Below, one piece after another: positions 1-9,897 of a stretch of 64,000 nucleotides of DNA (within the stretch, counting starts at the first letter, position 1; each line of letters opens with the position of its first letter). Both the position numbers and the translations under genes were made by a program. This stretch comes from Liolophura sinensis (taxonomy: Eukaryota > Mollusca > Polyplacophora > Chitonida > Chitonidae), in assembly GCF_032854445.1 (NCBI RefSeq), contig NC_088302.1, positions 26,745,080-26,809,079 of the forward strand. Direction: 5' to 3'. The notes below the pieces were generated by a model. It saw only the letters and a list, made by a program, of their open reading frames with translations, did not search any database and was not told where the DNA came from.

Positions 1-210
1 AGGGCAAATGAGTCGTTATCGAACAGGACTATATTTCTTGATTAATTAACAAGTTACCGTAACACTTGGTTTTCATTTCGGCCCTGGTCTTTTGTACCAG
101 TATAACCCAATCAATAAAGGTAATTGCTTTTTATCAATAACTTTCTAATCCAAATCTAATCGAAATGGTGATTACGGCCAAGAGCGCAACTCGAAAGCCT
201 TCAAATTTAG

Positions 211-441
211 CCTGTTAAAGGAAATCGCCCCAAACAGTATTATGAGGGTACAAAACCGATAAACGAGGCCAAACTGGCGCTGAATGTGCGTCACATGATG
301 TCTATGCATCATATCGGTTTCAGTAAAACACCGGGTTGCCCATATCCATCCATTAACTATTTTCGTCTGGACAGAATCCTGAGAGGACCACATACTTTCC
401 TGTACAAAGGAGAAAAAAATAATTTTGACATAGTGGAATAA
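211..441 (+). CDS. Possible 3' coding exon, unrecognised protein
   Basis: An open frame of 76 codons runs from just after an AG at 209-210 to a TAA at 439-441. The preceding bases (tcaaatttag) could be a splice acceptor. The translation has a mixed, protein-like composition: it starts PVKGNRPKQYYEGTKP, has a Met/His-rich stretch (RHMMSMHHIGF), continues CPYPSINYFRLDRIL and ends NFDIVE. There is no start codon at the left edge, so if it is real it is an internal or terminal exon. I do not recognise the family, and no second exon can be joined within the window. An equally long frame occurs on the opposite strand, as expected by chance. Confidence is low. Confidence 0.22.
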   Translation, partial: PVKGNRPKQYYEGTKPINEAKLALNVRHMMSMHHIGFSKTPGCPYPSINYFRLDRILRGPHTFLYKGEKNNFDIVE

Positions 442-469
442 AACATGCGAAGTTGAGAATGAATCTTAC

Positions 470-560
470 CGCTGCCATGGACGCTGAGTGAGAAATACAC
501 GGTGGTTAGATAGAGGACGTCAACGAGAAGGGCAGCAGTGTTCATCATGCACAATCCCTC
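470..560 (-). CDS. Possible signal-peptide exon, minus strand
   Basis: Read on the minus strand, a T-rich stretch ending in CAG at 561-563 could be an acceptor. It is followed by 12 nt of possible 5' UTR, two consecutive ATGs (548-546 and 545-543) and 26 codons, and then a consensus-like donor, G followed by GTAAGA, with the intron starting at 469. The peptide starts MMNTAALLVDVLYLTTVYF and ends SLSVHGS. It has a short polar N-terminus, a mostly apolar core with one Asp, and a small-residue end, as in a secretion signal. The phase-1 donor is typical of metazoan signal-peptide exons. A second good acceptor lies downstream on the same strand (pyrimidine tract ending at 400), but joining to it reaches a stop after about 15 codons. 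This is either a tiny secreted peptide, a gene whose next exon lies outside the window, or chance. Confidence 0.28.
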
Positions 561-1641
561 CTGAAACAACAAAGCGGTGAATCTCTGTTAGACAGTGAAG
601 TTATACCCTACATACAAGTTAAAATTCACCGAGATTTATTTCGAGAAACAGGGAATGGGCGTCCGCTGCCTGCCAGTCTGCTTCGTTAAAGACCACAAAT
701 CATTGTGGTCAAGTGGATGAATCGCACAGAATGCGCTGTAGCCTAGCGTCAGTATGTTTCTCCGGGTTTCTTCACGATTCCATCACTGATATAGCTCACT
801 GTTGTTGTAGAAATGAAATCTCTTACTGTTTGTGATTCAATTCTGTCTTTATTCAGTGTTTAGAACAGATAATTCCACTGGTAGGCTGGTGCTTCCTTAC
901 ATACGAGCACAACCATTGGAAGCATGTTAAACAGTTTATGGGAAGCGCACTAAGCCGCGCACAAAAACACCATTATTACATTTCTCTACTCCTCGAGGGC
1001 ATTTAACAAGATAAAATGTAACAGATTATTTTTCAAAAACTAGATTTGTGGGCTTCTCTGGCCTAATACATTTACTGACTTTGTTCAATGTACAGATCTA
1101 CGCTCTGTTCCATGACCTCCGTTCTCCATGTTGCATATATGTATCGTTTATCTGTGAAGGTTATATTTTACTAAAACACGTGAACAATATAAAATATGGC
1201 ATTGCTAGAAACACAGTTTAAATTAGAATAGATAGCAGTTTAGGTAATTGCTGTTACTCATATTGAAACATATTGAACTCCGGCCATAGCCTAGCATACC
1301 ACTGTTTTTTAATAATTATGATGTCACCCGTGAAAATGAGTTTTTGCCATCGAAAGCGAAGTTATGTACTTTAACATTATGGATTACAAAATGAGTTCTA
1401 ACTTCATTTTCTGTGCAAGAATATGAACTTCCAACACACCAAGGTGCACAGCTTGTGTTGTTATGTGTCACAGGCTAAAGTCAATTTGGCAGCGAGTATG
1501 AATGGTTTTATAATATAAGCGACTGTCTAAAAGAAATAGACTATAGGATGCGCAAGCTACAGATAAGTTTGTCTGCTAATGATATCGAGCAGTGTGCCCA
1601 TAAATATTTAGTCATTTTTACAGGCATATTAATAGCAAATT
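561..1641. other. No gene seen, AT-rich single-copy-looking DNA
   Basis: I see no open frame with coding character and no tandem or inverted repeat. The segment contains only short A/T runs. Confidence 0.55.
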
Positions 1642-1910
1642 GGGGGCCTCCGTGGCTCAGTTGGTTAGCTCGTTAGCGTAGCGTAATGACCATGAAGTTC
1701 CTCACCAATGCTGTCGCTGAGAGTTCAAGTCCAGCTCATGTTGGCTTCCTCTCCGGCCGTACATGGGAAGGTCTGCCAGCATCCCGCGGATGGTCTTGGG
1801 TTCCCCCCCGCCCGGGCTCTGCCCCGTTTCCACCCACCATAATACTGGCCGCCGTCGTATAAGTGAAATATTCTTGAGTACGGCGTAAAACACCAATCAA
1901 ATAAATAAAT
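1642..1910 (+). mobile_element. Full-length tRNA-derived SINE
   Basis: The copy begins GGGGGCCTCCGTGGCTCAGT and ends with an AAATAAAT tail. It carries a tRNA-like head, a conserved middle (CCGGCCGTACATGGGAAGG, a GC-rich CCGGGCTCTGCCC hairpin zone, CCACCATAATACTGGCCGCC) and the 3' signature GAGTACGGCGTAAAACACC. A direct repeat, taatagcaa, lies at 1630-1638 and again at 1914-1922, giving a 9-bp target-site duplication that fixes orientation and ends. SINEs of this class have no protein and depend on a LINE for reverse transcription. Point changes against the better copies (31.75 and 63.2 kb) suggest moderate age. Confidence 0.93.
1653..1732 (+). promoter_or_regulatory. Internal Pol III promoter of the SINE (A and B boxes)
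   Basis: The A box tggctcagttgg is at 1653-1664 and the B box gagttcaagtcc is at 1721-1732. Both fit the tRNA split-promoter consensus, with roughly 56 bp between them. Activity is inferred, not shown. Confidence 0.65.
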
Positions 1911-1970
1911 GAATAATAGCAATTAGATGGGTAAACGACAGTTCCACGAAATCTAATATTTATTTATGCT

Positions 1971-2203
1971 AATTATTTACTTGATTGATGTTTTACGCCG
2001 TACTGAAGAATATTTCACTAATACAACTGCGGCCAGCATTTTGGTGAGAGGAACCCACGGCCATCCGTAGGTTGTAGGCAGGTTTTCTCACGTACGACCA
2101 GAGAGGAAGCCAGCATGAGCTGGACTTAACCTCACAGCGACCGCATTGGTTACAGGCTCCTGGGTTATTGCGCCACTCTGGCGTGTTAACCACCACGGCC
2201 ACG
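1971..2203 (-). mobile_element. SINE copy, inverted relative to its neighbour, internal deletion
   Basis: The 3' tail is at the left (TTGATTGATGTTTTACGCCG) and the degraded tRNA-like head at the right (gttaaccaccacggccacg). It lacks the GC-rich hairpin zone between 'ggtgag' and 'ggaacccacgg'. It lies only about 60 bp from the plus-strand copy at 1642-1910, so the two form an imperfect inverted pair that could fold if transcribed through. Confidence 0.87.
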
Positions 2204-3539
2204 CGAACGTAAAAGGCTCATGGTGCAAAATTCAGTGGGCTTTCTGGAGGGACTACAGAGCTTTAAACTTTGTACTTGAGAGCGGACAAACAGACACATT
2301 TCCAAGATAGGGTTACCCCAAGTTAAATTCCCCCTACTCCAAAGTTTTTGCATGTATCAAGCCCTAACTTTGTGTGTGAGGTTGAGAGGGGGCAGGAGTT
2401 ATGTGGTGCAAAAATTATTGATTTTGAAAAAAAGTTGGCCGGTGTGATAGGACACAGACCCCCATTACAACTTCCGTTTTTCGGGAAGGACGAATGTAAT
2501 TCTGTGTATTTTTTGGGTGTAGAGTCTTCTTGCTGCCAGCTTGCAGTTTTTGGTGTACAGGTGCATGCTTGGTATCAAAATGCTGGAAATTGTCTAAGCT
2601 TTGGGCACATATGAGTTTTACCGCAGAAAGTTTGAAATTCTGGTCGAGAGGGCACAAGGAGATAGGTGGTGATGAGGCTGCGAGTGACGTCCCTTTGGCG
2701 ATGCTAGGCACCTCTCCCAGTTGCCACATTAGAAAGGTCCAGATTTTGACGATCAACCTATGTCAAGATTTTAATGACTTCTTTTTCACAGGCTGGGCCA
2801 GGTATGCACCAAAGCTTATTGGCCACGGAATGTTTGGGGCTGATCTACAGCGAACATTGCCGCTTATGGAAAATTAATGGGGGCATGTGGCCAGGTACGC
2901 ACATGTTAGGGACAGGAAGTAAAGTATTATAGGCCTATTATGGGCCATTTTGTCTTTCATTCTGTGATTTCATGTGTGCCATCGAGACACTTTTCTACAT
3001 TTGTCCCTTAAATACTTGTGTAATAATACATTTTTCATATGTGTCACCTCTGCCTGGCCAAATGACAAGCTGGTCATCTGGTACTTATCTGGTCAACACG
3101 GCTGGTCATTTTCTCTAATTTCTGCAAGTGCTTTCATTGTTAAAGCTTTCACCTCCCATATTTTACAATAGCTTTTTTTTCCAGGAACAATATATGTATG
3201 CATAGAACTGTATCGAAATATAGAGGTGTAAATTCCTGGACAATATTATTTCAACAGCAGCAACAAAAAAAAATCCTGAATACGTCACACGACGGGATTA
3301 TTTTTCCTGTTGCTGGCTGAATCTTTAAAATAAACAAGCCATCTAGTCAAGCAGATTCTCGAATCGCTTTAAAACTCTATAGTTTGTTCACAACTATATC
3401 TAGCATTAGTATACATTATACAATAAAGATAATGACAATACTTTAAATCATTTATCTTCTCTAAAGACATGTTTTTACCCTTTCACCCTAAATACTAACA
3501 AACAAACATCATTATTGACTTGCTCAAAATTCTTTATTA
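2204..3539. other. No convincing gene; slightly GC-richer block at 2.34-2.88 kb
   Basis: Overlapping frames of 88 and 115 codons (plus, 2348-2614 and 2530-2877) and 113 codons (minus, 2415-2756) cover the same block. They show no recognisable domain and overlap each other on opposite strands, so at most one could be coding. The remainder is AT-rich with no repeat that I can see. Confidence 0.45.
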
Positions 3540-3647
3540 TTCAATTGAAATTTGGCGTATTGTTTTTACCCGCCGTAGCAACAAGCACTTTCTAATGTGT
3601 CATCACGCTGCGCTAGCCAGCTAACCAACTGAGCCACGGAGGCCCCC
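3540..3647 (-). mobile_element. Degenerate, internally deleted SINE
   Basis: The right end, tcatcacgctgcgctagcc to gagccacggaggccccc, is an unmistakable minus-strand SINE head. The left part (attgtttttacccgccgta) weakly matches the SINE 3' tail, so the whole is probably one copy that has lost its core. The head is certain; the left limit is not. Confidence 0.6.
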
Positions 3648-4187
3648 ACCAACGTAAATGAGGAGTTATTCCCAAGGCCGGTATATTTTACTCCACGCCT
3701 CGGTTACAGTCAATAAACTATCGACCCATGCCTGTCTGGATCGATTAGCCCTCGAGTAATGAAGATTATTTTATTGGATACTATTTTTGTTTGGTAGCAT
3801 TAAAGAGCCTAGCATCGACAATGAAAACGATCTTTCGGGCTGCTTAAACGTTTCCTGGGAAAATATTGGTCATCGTGGGAACCCTAAGCACTTGTTCATC
3901 AACCTGTATGAGCTGATGTCCAGATACAATCTACCCGTGGACTTACATATATATGTACAGCTACACGGTAGTTTATTTAATCGAAATACTCCGTTTTAAC
4001 ATAACTGATTGCATTTCACTCAGCATTAGACAAAAGAGACAAACCCATATCTTTTGAAATCATTAAAAATGTTTCCTTTGGATGACGCACTTTTCTTCCA
4101 TGATAAGCAAGAAAACTAAAGAGAATACTTATAGTCAATACTCAATCAGCATCCACCATCTGCTTGCTATAAGGCAAGTACTCTCCA
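3648..4187. other. Unassigned AT-rich DNA
   Basis: Nothing recognisable. A 70-codon frame at 3787-3999 has no supporting splice sites or family resemblance. Confidence 0.5.
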
Positions 4188-4712
4188 ATTTTTATTTATC
4201 CCAATACAGTCACCTTATTTGCAGCTAGATCTTGCACAAGGGTTAGCATGGTTTCCTCTCTCGCAAGGCTGTCCTTTTCATTTATCCCAATACAGTCACC
4301 TTATTTGGAGCTAGATCTTGTACAAGGGTTAGCATGGTTTCCTCTCTCGCAAGGCTGTCCTTTTCATTTATCCCAATACAGTCACTTTATTTGGAGCTAG
4401 ATCTTGCACAAGGGTGAGCAAGGTTTTCTCTCTCTCGCAAGGCTGTCCTTTTTATTTATCCCAATACAGTCACCTTATTTGGAGCTAGATCTTGTACAAG
4501 GGTGAGCAAGGTCTCCTCTCTCGCAAGGCTGTCCTTTTTATTCATCCCAATACAGTCCCCTTATTTGGAGCTGCATCTTATACATGGGTGAGCAAGGTTT
4601 CCTGTCTTGCAAGGCTGTCCTTTTTATTTATCCCAATACAGTCCCCTTATTTGGAGATGCATCTTGTACAATGGTAATCAAAGTTTCCTCTCTCGCAAAG
4701 GCTGTCCTTATG
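4188..4712 (+). repeat. 86-bp minisatellite, about 6 copies
   Basis: The motif atcccaatacagtc recurs at 4199, 4285, 4371, 4459, 4545 and 4631, giving periods of 86, 86, 88, 86 and 86. Each unit also carries ttatttggagctagatctt and ctctcgcaaggctgtcc. Short open frames here are by-products of the repetition. Identity between units is high, apart from a 2-bp ct expansion in the third unit. Confidence 0.95.
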
Positions 4713-4844
4713 CCAAAAGGCATAATATTAATTCTGAAATTGTACATGATCTGTACTTGGGACAATAATATACCACATTGCCCTGCATATTGCGTATATT
4801 TAGCTGGCTTTGTTATAGCTTGTGTATTAAACTTCTTCGAAGTA

Positions 4845-5130
4845 TCAAACCCGGGTCGGGTCACACTAAAGGCTTCAAAAATGGTACATGCTGTTTCTCT
4901 GAGAGATTAGAGTCAGGAAACCGAACTGGTTTTCCCTGTGTCAGTATAATGTGACTGGGTGGGGTGTCATGTCTGGTGTCATCTTCATGATTCTTCAGAG
5001 ACAGCTGCATTTTGGCGACATGGACTTGCCCTGCCACATAAAGGCAGAGTATATGAATACACTTCTAATAACTCCTCGTCGATATATGACTAGAAAATTG
5101 TTAAGTACACGTAAAACCCTAAGCATACAT
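4845..5130 (+). mobile_element. Family B interspersed repeat, diverged copy
   Basis: Shares ordered blocks with 36.89-37.25 kb and 16.41-16.59 kb: cccgggtcgggtcacac, tgtcagtataatgtgac, cgatatatgactagaaaatt and gttaagtacacgtaaaacc. The 3' end in this family reads roughly ATGACTGAAAAATTGTTAAG then ACGTTAA. I know this type from mollusc genomes as a short, protein-less dispersed repeat. Its mode of movement (SINE-like or MITE-like) cannot be decided here. Confidence 0.65.
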
Positions 5131-6284
5131 AGAACCTGTGTAAAATGTGGTGACTAGTAACCGATTCAGGAACCAGTGTGATAAGCATTAAACGTCTTCA
5201 TTCTAGGTTTTACAATTAGTGTATCACTCCAGTTGGCAAATACGGACAGAGCGCCCACAATCCCTGGTGATCTATGTCATAAATGTACCTAATTCTACTT
5301 AACTCGGGGCAAGGGTCCGTACAAGCATTCACTGTTAATTACATCAGTATGTTGCTTCTGTGAACAGCTACAACCAAAAGGTGACAGACTGTAAGTTTGA
5401 AATTTGAACTGAATGCCTACACTATCGACAGTCTTCCATGCACCACTGAAAATGGATGAATTTTTGGGTCTTGCGATTATCGACCAGAAATACCTATTTA
5501 TGACATGTTAATATCAGCCCTGACACTGAGAATCACACCGACAAATTTGATTCCCAGAATTGTCATTTTATATTAAAAAGCTTGTGTAAAACATTAGCCA
5601 GATCATCCACTAGAACACTAAGACGGATATAACAGCTCGACCGAATCACAGCACAGTGTATGTAAAGTTGGGCAATACTTTGGATGTTTGACAATACAGA
5701 GTGGATCAGGTCAGTTTAAAAGATGGGAGGTTGTTGAGAGTGAGACAGATAAAAAAGCTCGATCGGAGAGGGAGGGTTCCTTTGGGGTGAAACGATGGCT
5801 ACGGCGTCATAAGGATCAGTTCTTCTTAAAGCAGAAGAACTTCTTTGGAGCTTACAAGTTGAAAGTTAAACACTGCGGAAGAAAATACCTCCTGATCGAT
5901 GTCTGTTCAGTATAACCATTAGTCATTAGACAATCCGTCCGCCAAGATGTGCGTATTTCTGCCAAACAATTTGCACGGCGGATTGCCCTTAATAATGTTA
6001 CATCGTCGAAATAAATACATGGAATTTGGATTTCAAGGCCTAACACCATATGATTTATTGCAGCAAGATGGTGTTGTGGCTTTTCCTGAATGAACCAAAC
6101 TTCGCTGTTTGGGAACAGTTTAATCATGAAATGATTATGACCAAATATAGCCAACTAGTGAAAAGCAAAGAGGATGCAAATGCAGCTTCACGAGCTGATG
6201 GCTAGAGATAGCTGTATATTGTCCATAATTGTGCTCATCGATGGATGTGTTTCTTAAATAACCTACACCGCACACAGGAATACA
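5131..6284. other. Unassigned DNA
   Basis: No repeat is seen. A 75-codon Lys/Arg-rich plus-strand frame (5688-5915) and a 100-codon minus-strand frame (5852-6154) overlap and match nothing I know. Confidence 0.45.
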
Positions 6285-6662
6285 CATTTACACTGATACA
6301 GCTGTCACGACTCACTGTAGTCAGTGTAACGTTCCGGAGGAGCAGACACAGATACAGTTGTTACGACTCAATGTAGTCAGTATAACGCTGGGGATGAATA
6401 TACATTAATGCAGTTGTTAAGACTTAGTGTAGTCAGTGCAATGCTCCGGGGGAATATACACTAATGCAGTTGTTACGATTCATTCGCGTCAGACACTGAT
6501 GCAGTTGTTACGACTCACTGTAGTCAGTGGAGTTTTCCGGAGGAACATACACTAATACAGATGCTACGATTCATTGTGGTCAGTGTAACGTTTCCGGTAA
6601 ATATACACCAATAGAGTTGTTACGAATTCCTGTGGTCGACATAAAGTTCCCGAGGAATATAC
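6285..6662 (+). repeat. 56-bp minisatellite, 7 units
   Basis: The core 'gttacgactcactgtagtca' is followed by gtgtaacgttccggaggaa. The core recurs at 6311, 6367, 6423, 6479, 6514, 6570 and 6626, so the period is 56 bp with one short 35-bp unit. Units are diverged (roughly 75-85 percent by eye). The array stops exactly where the hairpin at 6663 starts. Confidence 0.9.
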
Positions 6663-6789
6663 AGATTATCAGTACACTGTGCTGATCTGCATCGTCGTAT
6701 CGCTGGAGTTCTCTGCAGTTGAGGTACCGTATAGACCGAGCCCGCAGGGCGATACGACCATGCAGATCAGTACAGTGTACTGATAATCT
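6663..6789. repeat. Long hairpin: 41-bp inverted arms, 45-bp loop
   Basis: The left arm 6663-6703 (agattatcagtacactgt, then gctgatctgcat, cgtcgtatcgc) is the reverse complement of the right arm 6749-6789 at 39 of 41 positions. The loop is 6704-6748. Transcribed from either strand it would give a stem long enough for double-strand RNA processing. It could equally be the remains of a foldback or MITE element, or the product of a templated rearrangement. It directly abuts the 56-bp array. Confidence 0.92.
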
Positions 6790-8040
6790 ATTCATCATAT
6801 ATCTCCTATAAAAAGCTACTTTGGGACATTAAAATCCAATCGTACTCAGTTGCTTTGCGTATAGTATCTGGCAGCGCGATTGCCTGCAGTGCGCTTCCAA
6901 ACCATTACGCGCACGTGGAGTTCGTTCTAACTATAGCGTATTTCAGCAGTTCACAAGCGCAGTTTATATGAAGAAGAAGAAAACCCTGTAGGTGGAATTG
7001 TGATTTTAAAAAGATTTTTCTATCAACCTACGGTAAATGCTGTGGTACACTTTGAAAAAGAGTATAGTCCAGATTTGTATGCGCCAAAATAAAAAACAAA
7101 ACAAAAGACATTGACCTACTTTACAAGTGAACGCGTAACTTCAATAATTAACAAAATTAGTGAGTTGCACGACAGTGTGGATGAAAAAAAAGTCTTTCAA
7201 AACTTCTGAAGTGTATACATAGGAAAGTTCGTCATCAAAATTAATGGCTATCCGAACTTTGGCAGAAATTCAAGTGGAGTTTGCAGTTTGAGAAGGAAAC
7301 TCCCTGCAGTTATATTTGTGCCATGGTTCACATTGTGTGTGCCATTTTGTGAAAGATGAGTCAATTTCTTTTGATGTACTGGGTTGGTAGGACAGGACTA
7401 TGCTTGAGGTTGAAGGCTACCTGCGACTGATGCATTTAAAGTGATGTAGTTCATTCTTCTCTGCATACCGGTACTAATAAGCGACAGCGTAATTGTTTTT
7501 TCTTGCAACACTTTTGTGACCAGAGAGTTGTATGCCAGCATGAAGGAGAAGGGTAAACGCAGTTATACTAGCACGGTTCGTTAAACGGTCAGGTAAGATA
7601 GACTTTTACCATAATCTTCATTATGGATTTCAGAGTTATGGATTTTCCCATTGGCTGATATTTATACCACACACTACTGGAAGCTCTTCTCCTGTAATTA
7701 ATGCCGAGGTAAAATGGCGATAACACTTAGTGTGGAACTGGTTTGAATGGTAAATCTGGCCTGAAATCACAGATTTATGCACAACGGAAAGGAATCTGGT
7801 CATAAATCAAACAGTAGAAAATTAGACTTTTTCCCAGGGTTTAAGGGCAGTAAATCACATGTTCATGTAAATAGGTCTGCACTGCATGGTAGTTTAGAAA
7901 GACAGTGTTTTCCCTGCCAGAGGTCACCCAGTGGAAAAGTAGTTCGGCGCGTTTGAATGTTCAGAGGGTGTAGATACGGAAAAATGCGGCACGGTTCCGT
8001 ATGAGGCGGGTGACACGCATAGGTATATGATAAATATCTT
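6790..8040. other. Unassigned AT-rich DNA
   Basis: No gene or repeat recognised. Short A runs occur near 7090-7110 and 7185. Confidence 0.5.
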
Positions 8041-8087
8041 GATACAGCTATTACAATTCACTGTCGTCGATATAACTCTCCTGGGAC
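8041..8087 (+). repeat. Detached single unit of the 56-bp array
   Basis: gatacagctattacaattca, then ctgtcgtcgatataactctc and ctgggac. It aligns over its length with the 56-bp unit, closest to the last unit (6609-6655, which shares 'gtcgayataa'). It lies about 1.4 kb from the array. Confidence 0.5.
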
Positions 8088-8388
8088 CTTTCATTAAACC
8101 CCCACCCCCACCGCCCACATCGACCCCAAACAAAAAGTCAGAATAATGTTATGTGTTGTTCTTCTTGTTTTGTAATTTAATTACAGTTTACCGTCGTACT
8201 CAACAATATTTTATGCAAATGGAAGCTGTAAGCTTGGAAGAAACTGGAGTGCCTGAAGTAAGCCAAGGTTCTTGTGGCACATAAGTTAAAAATCAATTCA
8301 CATTATGTGCATTATTGTCACTCGCAGGGCTCAATATTTAGGTCATAATCGTGATAAGATTTAAAGTGATTCAGAGCGAACTTAATGC

Positions 8389-8696
8389 AAAACCACCGAA
8401 ACAGGTTATCGTGACCAAAACCACCGAAACAGCATATCGTGACCAAAACCACCGAAACAGCATATCGTGACCAAAACCACCGAAACAGGTTATCGTGACC
8501 AAAACCACCGAAACAGGTTATCGTGACCAAAACCACCGAAACAGGTTATCGTGACCAAAACCACCGAAACAGGTTATCGTGACCAAAACCACCGAAACAG
8601 GTTATCGTGACCAAAACCACCGAAACAGGTTATCGTGACCAAAACCACCGAAACAGCATATCGTGACCAAAACCACCGAAACAGCATATCGTGACA
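8389..8696 (+). repeat. 28-bp minisatellite, 11 units in perfect register
   Basis: Unit: aaaaccaccgaaacag followed by gttatcgtgacc or catatcgtgacc. Eleven units fill 308 bp with no indel. The only variable positions are the two bases that distinguish 'ggtt' (G) from 'gcat' (C) units, and the order is G C C G G G G G G C C. The near-absence of other mutations points to recent amplification. Reading frames across it are incidental, since 28 is not a multiple of 3. Confidence 0.97.
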
Positions 8697-9502
8697 AAGG
8701 ACCCGACAGCAGCGGACAAAGATTAGAGGTAATCACACAAGCATTTCGTCACCTAACCATCTCATAGCCGAAAATTAGTTGCACTGATCTGAAATGGCTC
8801 CATTTTTAATGTTCACCTTGTGTCCACTTATGTCACCTCTCCGACAAGATTTACCACTAGTTTCATAGAATAGTTAGAACAGGCTCGTGTTCTCGATTTC
8901 CAAACTTGTTATGTCATTTGCTACCTGATCTTAACTGTAGATCTTTTACTGTAACGCAGTTAACAAACTTACACCGTACATAGCAATTTCATGCAAGCTA
9001 ACTTCAGTGTTTCTGAATTTAGAAAAGCCACACACCGACATCGTTTTACAATCTTACAAACTAAAGCTGAATTATACGGTCGATATTGGCGGTTTTGTTC
9101 AAACAGGTTTGAAGGTTGTGGATATAACGCGCACTTCAAGTCGCTGTTGTAACTGACGTTAGCAGATGTTTCAATAATAGAGTCCTTATACCAGACAACA
9201 ATGCTGATATTGCCAACAGTCGAGTGAGTGTACACACTCTCTAGTGTACATACCCTTTGGCTCATGGCATGTATTGTGGACTGCTGTACTCAATAAACTG
9301 GTAAACATCCTGGCTTTTGATACATTGGTCCATGTGTACTCTGTATCCCACCATTAGCATTCGCTGTGATAGTAGTTCAGCGAAAATAAATTTCCACAAC
9401 CGCTTTCAACGTTTATGGGGCGTTGACGTCAATGAATCCTCATCTACTGTAGCTGGGTGATATCCAAATATACCTTCAAGACATTCTGTTGAAATTGATG
9501 CG
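8697..9502. other. Unassigned DNA
   Basis: A 98-codon minus-strand frame (8969-9265) has no recognisable domain. I see no repeat. Confidence 0.5.
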
Positions 9503-9711
9503 TTTATTTCTTTTCATTGGTGTTTTGCACTGTATTCAAGAATATATTACTTACGCGACGGTATATGGGCAGAGCATGGGAGTATGAACGGCTACCATCC
9601 GACGGTTACTGATTGACCTTCCCACGTAGGACCGGAGCTGAACTCACATCTATCACTGGTAGGAGACCCAAAGTGCTGCGCTAGGGCGTTAACTACTCGG
9701 CCACGTTGGAC
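9503..9711 (-). mobile_element. SINE with a variant tRNA-like head
   Basis: On the minus strand the head reads aacgtggccgagtagttaac, has a B-box-like gagttcagctcc, then cctacgtgggaaggtc, and ends with the usual tail (ttcttgaatacagtgcaaaa, caccaatgaaaa). The core and tail match the common SINE, but the first ~90 bp differ (Ser/Leu-tRNA-like 'ggccgagtagtt'). This makes it a distinct subfamily or a head-swapped copy. It is diverged and probably old. Confidence 0.78.
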
Positions 9712-9839
9712 CCAGTTCGAAATGGAGATTAATGGAAAGTGAAATTGAGTCAGTCTGTATATAGCAGCATTAGGATAACATTTCATGATAACTATATGTT
9801 TGCTTACAGCATTTGGAAATCGGTTTCAATTAAATACCC

Positions 9840-9897
9840 AGTGAAATATTCTTGAGTACGGCATAAAACACCAATCAAATAAATAAATAAATTAAAT
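9840..9897 (+). mobile_element. SINE 3' tail fragment
   Basis: agtgaaatattcttgagtac, ggcataaaacaccaatcaaa, then taaataaataaatt. Only the last ~55 bp of the SINE is present, consistent with 5' truncation during reverse transcription. Confidence 0.87.

Noticed and set aside
2348-2877. Overlapping plus frames (88 and 115 codons) and a minus frame (113 codons) as genes
   Set aside because: They cover the same DNA on both strands, match no known domain and lack supporting signals.
8389-8696. CRISPR array
   Set aside because: The units are contiguous 28-bp repeats with no unique spacers, in an animal genome.
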